Assembly (NCBI RefSeq): GCF_026163565.1
Contig: NZ_JAPDKN010000046.1
Coordinates: 1 to 41,473, forward strand
Reading direction: 5' to 3'
DNA length: 41,473 nucleotides
DNA from: Chryseobacterium sp. YIM B08800
Lineage (GTDB): Bacteria > Bacteroidota > Bacteroidia > Flavobacteriales > Weeksellaceae
Position numbers and translations under genes: made by a program. The notes beneath the pieces are model-generated. The model was not told where the DNA came from. It saw nothing but the letters and a program-made list of their open reading frames with translations, and did not search any database. Positions 37,386 to 41,473 of this stretch are shown piece after piece. The first letter of the stretch is position 1; each line of letters starts with the position of its first letter.

Positions 37386-38126
37386 ATGGAAGAAAAAAAT
37401 AAATTCACGCAAAGAGAGGAGCTGAAAACCTATTTTGAAACAGGTAAATATCCTACACAAACTCAATTTGGCAGATTCATCGATAATTATGTGCATTTAA
37501 ATGAATTTAATTTCGGGTTAGACGTAAAAGCAACGGGAAATAGTAAGAAAAAATTTTATCATTTCTATCTAGCTGAAGATATCGAAAAATCTGGTAGAGG
37601 ACATGTAAACATTGAAGATATCGAAGAAAGTGAGCCCAAACAAATAGATAAATATGTACATGTTTTAAGCAGAAATGTAGTTTATAAATGTTTAAATGTA
37701 AAATTATTAACCGAATTAGATATCGATAAATATCAACCTAAGATTATCATCAAACGTTACAAACAACAAAAAACGCTTAAAAGCGGTTATGAAAAAAGTG
37801 CAGGTTTTTATCAGGAACTTCCGTTGGATGCAGAATTTTGGGGCAGACAATCTGAATACCCTGTAACATCTAATGAAATGGTGATAGACCTTAATCCTAT
37901 TAATTATTTCAAACCCAATGCAGATTACAGGGAGTTTTCTCCATCGGGAACATTTAGCAGAGCTGGTTCATTTAAATATACAGCACATCATAGAAAACCA
38001 TTTTCTCTTATTCAGATGCTTTTAGAAATTGATGTTAATGGAACAAAATTGAGATCACATCCGGTGAATGTAAAAATTATTTTAGGAAGAGATGAAAACG
38101 ATTTGATCAATTATATGATAAACTAA
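37386..38126 (+). CDS. Fibre-like protein 3
   Basis: The 246-aa protein starts MEEKNKFTQREELKTYFETGKYPTQTQF and so shares the attachment motif (residues 17-28) with fibres 1 and 2. Residues 45-246 form a beta-rich domain with no recognised family. There is no coiled coil and no signal peptide. It lies between S copies 1 and 2. It may be a short fibre or a collar to the giant fibre; this is inferred from the shared N-terminus only. Confidence 0.6.
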   Translation: MEEKNKFTQREELKTYFETGKYPTQTQFGRFIDNYVHLNEFNFGLDVKATGNSKKKFYHFYLAEDIEKSGRGHVNIEDIEESEPKQIDKYVHVLSRNVVYKCLNVKLLTELDIDKYQPKIIIKRYKQQKTLKSGYEKSAGFYQELPLDAEFWGRQSEYPVTSNEMVIDLNPINYFKPNADYREFSPSGTFSRAGSFKYTAHHRKPFSLIQMLLEIDVNGTKLRSHPVNVKIILGRDENDLINYMIN

Positions 38127-38144
38127 TAACATATATATCACTTC

Positions 38145-38400
38145 ATCCGAGTAAGATTTTCAATAACCGGAAGCCTTTTGCCCTTGAAATATTGGAATTT
38201 TTTAATGCACAAGCAATAAAATTTCATCCGAGAATAAAATAATAGATCATGGTTGAACTATTATTTTCTTTCAGGCGTAAGATCGACTCTTTAAAAAGTA
38301 GGAAATCCAATAAGAGAGAGAGACTTTCTAAAAGTATCTGCATCAGCAGTTTTCTAAGACTCTCTAACGTGAATCACTTTTCGGTTGAGGTTTATTTTTA
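38145..38400 (+). ncRNA. S element, copy 2
   Basis: P1 is CCCTTGAAA (38181-38189) with TTTCAGGCG (38269-38277, one mismatch). P2 is TTTAATG with CAATAAA. P3 is AAAATAATAG (38236-38245) with CTATTATTTT (38258-38267), a perfect 10-bp stem. CTGC-ATCA-GCAG and the conserved TTTTCGGTTGAGGTTTATT end follow. Confidence 0.6.
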
Positions 38401-38558
38401 GTCACAAAAGAAGAGTAATTGTTTATATCAAAAATAAAAAACTAAAAACCAATGAAAAATGAGATGTTACAAAAGTTATTTGCATTCATAAGTGGGCAAC
38501 TTTTCGGTTGAGGTTTATTAAAACAAACCACAAATAATGTGGAAACATTTTAATAACA
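38401..38558. other. Gap containing a stub of the ATPase 5' end
   Basis: At 38452-38511 an ATG opens a 19-codon frame, MKNEMLQKLFAFISGQLFG. Its first 12 codons, and the upstream ACTAAAAACC-AATG context, resemble the start of the ATPase gene at 38973 (MEPEQIQKLFAHL). The frame then runs into the S-element end motif TTTTCGGTTGAGG. It reads as a duplicated and truncated ATPase start joined to S-type sequence. Confidence 0.55.
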
Positions 38559-38822
38559 ATCGAGTAAGATGCTCTGTAACGGGAAGCCTTTTGCTCTTGA
38601 AATATTGGAATTTTCTGATGCACGATCATCAGAGTTTCATCCAGGAGGCAGAATGATAGATTGGGTTTTAAAATCTATTATTTTCTTTCAAGAGTAAAGA
38701 ATGATTTCGTGAAAACGGGAGATCGATTCTTTTAAAAAGTAGGAATTCCAGTGAGTGAAAGACTTTCTAATAAGCTTCGGCAGTTTAGGTAAGACTTTCT
38801 ATTATGAATGACGTTTACTTTA
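38559..38822 (+). ncRNA. S element, copy 3
   Basis: P1 is CTCTTGAAA (38594-38602) with TTTCAAGAG (38686-38694). P2 is a perfect 7-bp hairpin TCTGATG-CACGAT-CATCAGA (38614-38633). P3 is GAATGATAGAT (38651-38661) with ATCTATTATTT (38673-38683). AAAGAAT with ATTCTTT follows P1. The 3' end is more diverged (GACGTTTACTT). Confidence 0.65.
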
Positions 38823-38972
38823 AGCAACAAACTCAGTAATTGTTTTTAAAAATTATAAAATGTCTAAACACGATTAATCAGCGTATTAAATAAGGCTAGG
38901 AGAAAGAATTTATTTAAACAGACGAAGAAGAGTAAATTTTGAATTTAAAAAATAAAAAAGACTAAAAAACCA
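38823..38972. other. Leader of the ATPase gene
   Basis: AT-rich with no gene; a weak trace of the R repeat 3' part (GTAAATTTTGAATTTAAA) ends near 38950. The promoter could not be fixed. Confidence 0.35.
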
Positions 38973-40289
38973 ATGGAACCAGAACAAATACAAAAATTAT
39001 TTGCTCATTTAGAACAGGTTATTACATGGCGTATCAACAATTCTTCAGAAGATTTTAATACAGGAGCGCCCGAATTTAAAACGAATGACCATGAAGGCTT
39101 TCAATTAGGAGATTATATTTCAGGGAAAGAGCTTTCTCATCAGGAAATTGTAATTCTTTTGATGGCTTTATTGCCAAGATTAGATCCGTCATTGTTGAAA
39201 CGTATTTTTTTAGAATTTCCAGGTAGTGCGCTGTTTGATTATTGCTCAGCCAATGAAAATGGCAGACTTTTTTATCCGACGATTCAGGCGGTTCAATATA
39301 TTTTAGGCGGAGAAATTATTTCAGAACGATTGAAAGCGTTGGATTATTTTAGTACAAAATCGGTTTTAATTAAAGAAGAACTTATTGCATTTTCAAGTTC
39401 AGCTCATGAACATGCGCCAATGAATAGCCAATTAAGCGTTCATCAGGAAGCTTTTAACAATATAATTTTCGGAGTAGAATTATTGCCAAAAATGAGCAAC
39501 GATTTCCCGGCAGAATTATTACACACCGATAGATCGTGGAATGATCTGATACTTCCTCAAATCACGTTAAAAGAACTTCAAACCATTGAAGACTGGTACA
39601 ACAGTAGCCAAATTTTGATGGAAGATTGGGGGATGCAGAAAAAACTCAAACCTGGTTTCAGAGTATTATTTTACGGCGAACCGGGAACCGGAAAAACTCT
39701 TGCAGCGAGTCTTTTAGGAAAATATACCGGGCGTCCTGTTTTCAGGGTTGATGTTTCTATGCTGGTCTCAAAGTATATCGGGGAAACGGAAAAACAATTG
39801 GCTAAATTATTTGATAAAGCAGAAAATAAAAACTGGATTTTATTTTTTGATGAGGCAGATGCTATTTTCGGGAAACGAACGTCTGTAAAAGATGCCCACG
39901 ATAAATATGCGAATCAGGAGGTTTCTTATTTGTTACAGCGAATAGAGACATTTTCTGGGCTTATTATTTTGGCATCCAATTTTAAAAATAATATGGATAA
40001 AGCTTTTACAAGGCGTTTTCACAGCTGCATCAAATTTAATAATCCAAAACATGAAGAGCGACTGCGCATTTGGCAACAAAACTTACCAGAACAGTTGCAG
40101 ATTGAAGAGATTAATTTGAACCAAATTGCAAAACGATACGAACTTACCGGCTCTAATATTATGAACGTCATACAAGATGTGAGTTTAAAAACAATCGCAT
40201 CAAAGTCTCCTGATTATAAGGTAAGTGTAGAGATGCTTTTAGAAAGTATCAAAAAAGAATACGTGAAAGAAGACAAAATATTTACGTAA
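38973..40289 (+). CDS. AAA+ ATPase of the eCIS (Afp15/Pvc15-like)
   Basis: The 438-aa protein has a helical N-terminal domain (residues 1-200) and a C-terminal AAA+ module. Walker A is G235-E-P-G-T-G-K241-T. Walker B is W-I-L-F-F-D293-E294-A-D. A second-region R-R pair (FTRRFHSCIKF, near residue 350) follows. This arrangement and the adjacent structural genes match the ATPase found in nearly all Afp-type eCIS loci, where it is needed for assembly, although its exact role is not settled. It sits behind the fibre block and two S elements, well separated from the baseplate operon, so it may be expressed separately. Confidence 0.92.
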   Translation: MEPEQIQKLFAHLEQVITWRINNSSEDFNTGAPEFKTNDHEGFQLGDYISGKELSHQEIVILLMALLPRLDPSLLKRIFLEFPGSALFDYCSANENGRLFYPTIQAVQYILGGEIISERLKALDYFSTKSVLIKEELIAFSSSAHEHAPMNSQLSVHQEAFNNIIFGVELLPKMSNDFPAELLHTDRSWNDLILPQITLKELQTIEDWYNSSQILMEDWGMQKKLKPGFRVLFYGEPGTGKTLAASLLGKYTGRPVFRVDVSMLVSKYIGETEKQLAKLFDKAENKNWILFFDEADAIFGKRTSVKDAHDKYANQEVSYLLQRIETFSGLIILASNFKNNMDKAFTRRFHSCIKFNNPKHEERLRIWQQNLPEQLQIEEINLNQIAKRYELTGSNIMNVIQDVSLKTIASKSPDYKVSVEMLLESIKKEYVKEDKIFT

Positions 40290-40660
40290 AATAAGCTGGA
40301 AGCAGGAAGGGCGAGGTTGGATGTTTTTTTAGTCTATCATTTGTAAACTTTTTATTTAACCATAAAAGCGGCTAAAGATTTAGATATTTCTATTTAAAAT
40401 TAATGACTACAAAGAAAAAAGAACACAAAAATCTTTAAAAATCTTTGATTTTTTATTCTTTTGAGAACTTTATTATCTAATAATAACTTTATAGTTGTCT
40501 TTTGTTCCTTTTGTGGTTAAATTTCAAATTAGTCTTAAACAGACTTTTAATCAAGTCACATTTAAAAAAATAGAAAAACTAGGAATTTTTTTATAAAAAC
40601 AATAAATCCTCTCTTCCTGTTTCTGGCTTCCTAATTCAATAATTTCAAAAAATAGAACTC
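40290..40660. other. Non-coding gap with an inverted-repeat element
   Basis: No gene is seen. The main feature is the terminal inverted repeat at 40354-40522, described separately. Confidence 0.5.
40354..40522. repeat. 169-bp element with terminal inverted repeats
   Basis: ATTTAACCATAAAAG (40354-40368) and CTTTTGTGGTTAAAT (40508-40522) are inverted repeats with one mismatch. The centre carries AT-rich direct repeats (AAAAATCTTT twice). This looks like a non-autonomous (MITE-like) intergenic element; I believe that similar elements are common in Chryseobacterium. Confidence 0.5.
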
Positions 40661-41230
40661 ATGAAAGCAAAAATTCTGCTGCTGATTTTATTCAGTGGCC
40701 TCATATTGTGTTGCCGAAGTAAACATAAAATAACAACGACTCATCAAGAAAATAAAAAAGAAACAGAACAAGTAAAAGCTGATTCTCTTAGCGTAAAAAA
40801 CATACAATCAGCCCAAAATACCTCTGTTGATGGATTGTTAAAAGAAAAGAAAAACGAAACATCCGGAGAAATATTAATCACGGGAAAATCTGATCCCTCC
40901 AATCCTTTTGTTTTTCATAATGTAGTTGGAAAAGACACCATTCAAATTATTTCCATCATTGGAAATGCAGAATACTCGATCAACAATCATTATACAAAGG
41001 TTGACAATAAAAAATCGGAGGTTAAAAAAGAAAAATTTACCAATATTATTCAGGATTTGGCTCACAATACTGTTTCAAAGGAAAGAATAAAAGAAGCTGA
41101 TTCTGCAGTTTTTGAAGAAACAAAAACAATAAAAGCGAATGGTCCTCAAGCCGGAACCTGGATTGTCATTACAATCGTTATCTTTTTTTTAATCTTCATC
41201 TTTTTCATCTATAAATATTTTAAAAAATGA
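40661..41230 (+). CDS. Probable unimolecular spanin
   Basis: The 189-aa protein starts MKAKILLLILFSGLILCCRS, a lipoprotein-like signal with Cys at residues 17-18. It continues as a long polar, charged linker (residues 20-160) and ends with a single membrane helix (GTWIVITIVIFFLIFIFF, about 166-183) and the basic tail KYFKK. A lipoprotein start plus a C-terminal membrane helix in one chain is the plan of unimolecular spanins (such as phage T1 gp11), which bridge and fuse the inner and outer membranes at lysis. Its stop overlaps the lysozyme start (ATGA at 41227-41230), a classical lysis-gene arrangement. The lipobox is atypical (Leu at -1), so the lipoprotein call is not certain. Confidence 0.65.
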   Translation: MKAKILLLILFSGLILCCRSKHKITTTHQENKKETEQVKADSLSVKNIQSAQNTSVDGLLKEKKNETSGEILITGKSDPSNPFVFHNVVGKDTIQIISIIGNAEYSINNHYTKVDNKKSEVKKEKFTNIIQDLAHNTVSKERIKEADSAVFEETKTIKANGPQAGTWIVITIVIFFLIFIFFIYKYFKK

Positions 41231-41473
41231 AAACATCACAAAAAGGAATCAATCTGATTTTATCATTTGAAGGATTCAGTTCCAAACCTTATTTGGATTC
41301 AGCAGGAATCCCGACAATAGGCTACGGAAATACGTATTATCCGGGTGGAAAAAAAGTAACCATGAAAGATCCTTCCATCAGCAAAGAAAAAGGAGCTGAA
41401 TTATTTGCATCTGTTTTGCCAACGTATGAAAAAATAGTGAAGAATAAAATTAAAATCGCACTTACACAAAATC
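41227..41473 (+). CDS. GH24 lysozyme (endolysin), 3' end outside the window
   Basis: The first 82 codons are visible (MKTSQKGINLILSFEGF...). The T4-lysozyme catalytic triad is present with the exact T4 spacing: E15 in SFEGF, D24 in YLDSAG and T30 in GIPTIGYGN. It hydrolyses peptidoglycan. No signal peptide is seen, so it would need a holin to reach the wall; a holin-like gene lies at 20027. The gene is coupled by a 4-nt overlap to the spanin candidate. The C-terminal part is cut by the window end. Confidence 0.9.
   Translation, partial: MKTSQKGINLILSFEGFSSKPYLDSAGIPTIGYGNTYYPGGKKVTMKDPSISKEKGAELFASVLPTYEKIVKNKIKIALTQN

Noticed and set aside
31277..38126. Diversity-generating retroelement acting on fibres
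   Set aside because: No reverse transcriptase gene and no adenine-specific variable/template repeat pair is visible; the repeats are coiled-coil units and the S/R elements are non-coding.

Overview
The window is AT-rich and shows flavobacterial features: a TTG / TAnnTTTG promoter architecture, few Shine-Dalgarno sites, and protein families typical of Bacteroidota. A Chryseobacterium-like member of the Weeksellaceae is the best guess; this is inferred from style, not from a marker gene. Nearly everything lies on the + strand and forms one extracellular contractile injection system (eCIS, Afp/PVC/AlgoCIS-like) locus. Sheath, cap and tape-measure genes are not seen and probably lie outside the window.

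Region 1 (1-17.7 kb) is the structural operon. In order it holds an inner-tube protein, a tiny DUF5908-type protein, a LysM tube/hub adaptor, a VgrG-like spike, a PAAR tip, a gp25-like baseplate protein, a baseplate-J (gp6-like) wedge and an Afp12-like wedge. Two large paralogues follow that share an N-terminal module but carry different C-terminal display domains (cadherin-like repeats plus VWA; PKD-like repeats). A fibronectin-like protein and a terminator end the block. A 24-nt-arm inverted repeat sits just behind the tube gene.

Region 2 (17.7-20.4 kb) is a prophage-style control and lysis region. It has a divergent XRE/S24 self-cleaving repressor, a promoter with a perfect palindromic operator between its -33 and -7 boxes, two very small genes, a strong stem-loop and a holin-like membrane protein.

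Region 3 (20.4-29.0 kb) is cargo. A 1384-aa protein with the helical body typical of eCIS-associated polymorphic toxins ends in an apparent DNA/RNA non-specific nuclease tip. An array of immunity-like genes and broken toxin tips follows. The tip-immunity cassettes are separated by REPIN-like elements, i.e. two inverted GC-rich REP hairpins about 170 bp apart. A degenerate 21-bp minisatellite lies at the end.

Region 4 (29.3-38.1 kb) is accessory and fibre genes: a secreted protein with 17-residue repeats and three fibre-like proteins sharing an N-terminal FETG-x-x-P-[ST]-Q motif. One of these is about 1800 aa and consists mostly of near-identical 50-residue coiled-coil repeats. Two families of non-coding repeats lie between these genes: an 80-110 bp 'R' repeat (six copies) and a 260-275 bp 'S' element (three copies). 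The S copies keep base-paired stems while their sequence changes, so S is a candidate undescribed structured RNA.

Region 5 (39.0-41.5 kb) holds the Afp15-type AAA+ ATPase, a probable one-protein spanin (lipoprotein-like N-terminus plus C-terminal membrane helix) and, overlapping it by 4 nt, a GH24 lysozyme cut by the window end. With the holin-like gene this would be a full lysis set for releasing particles from a sacrificed cell, plausibly controlled by the S24 repressor.
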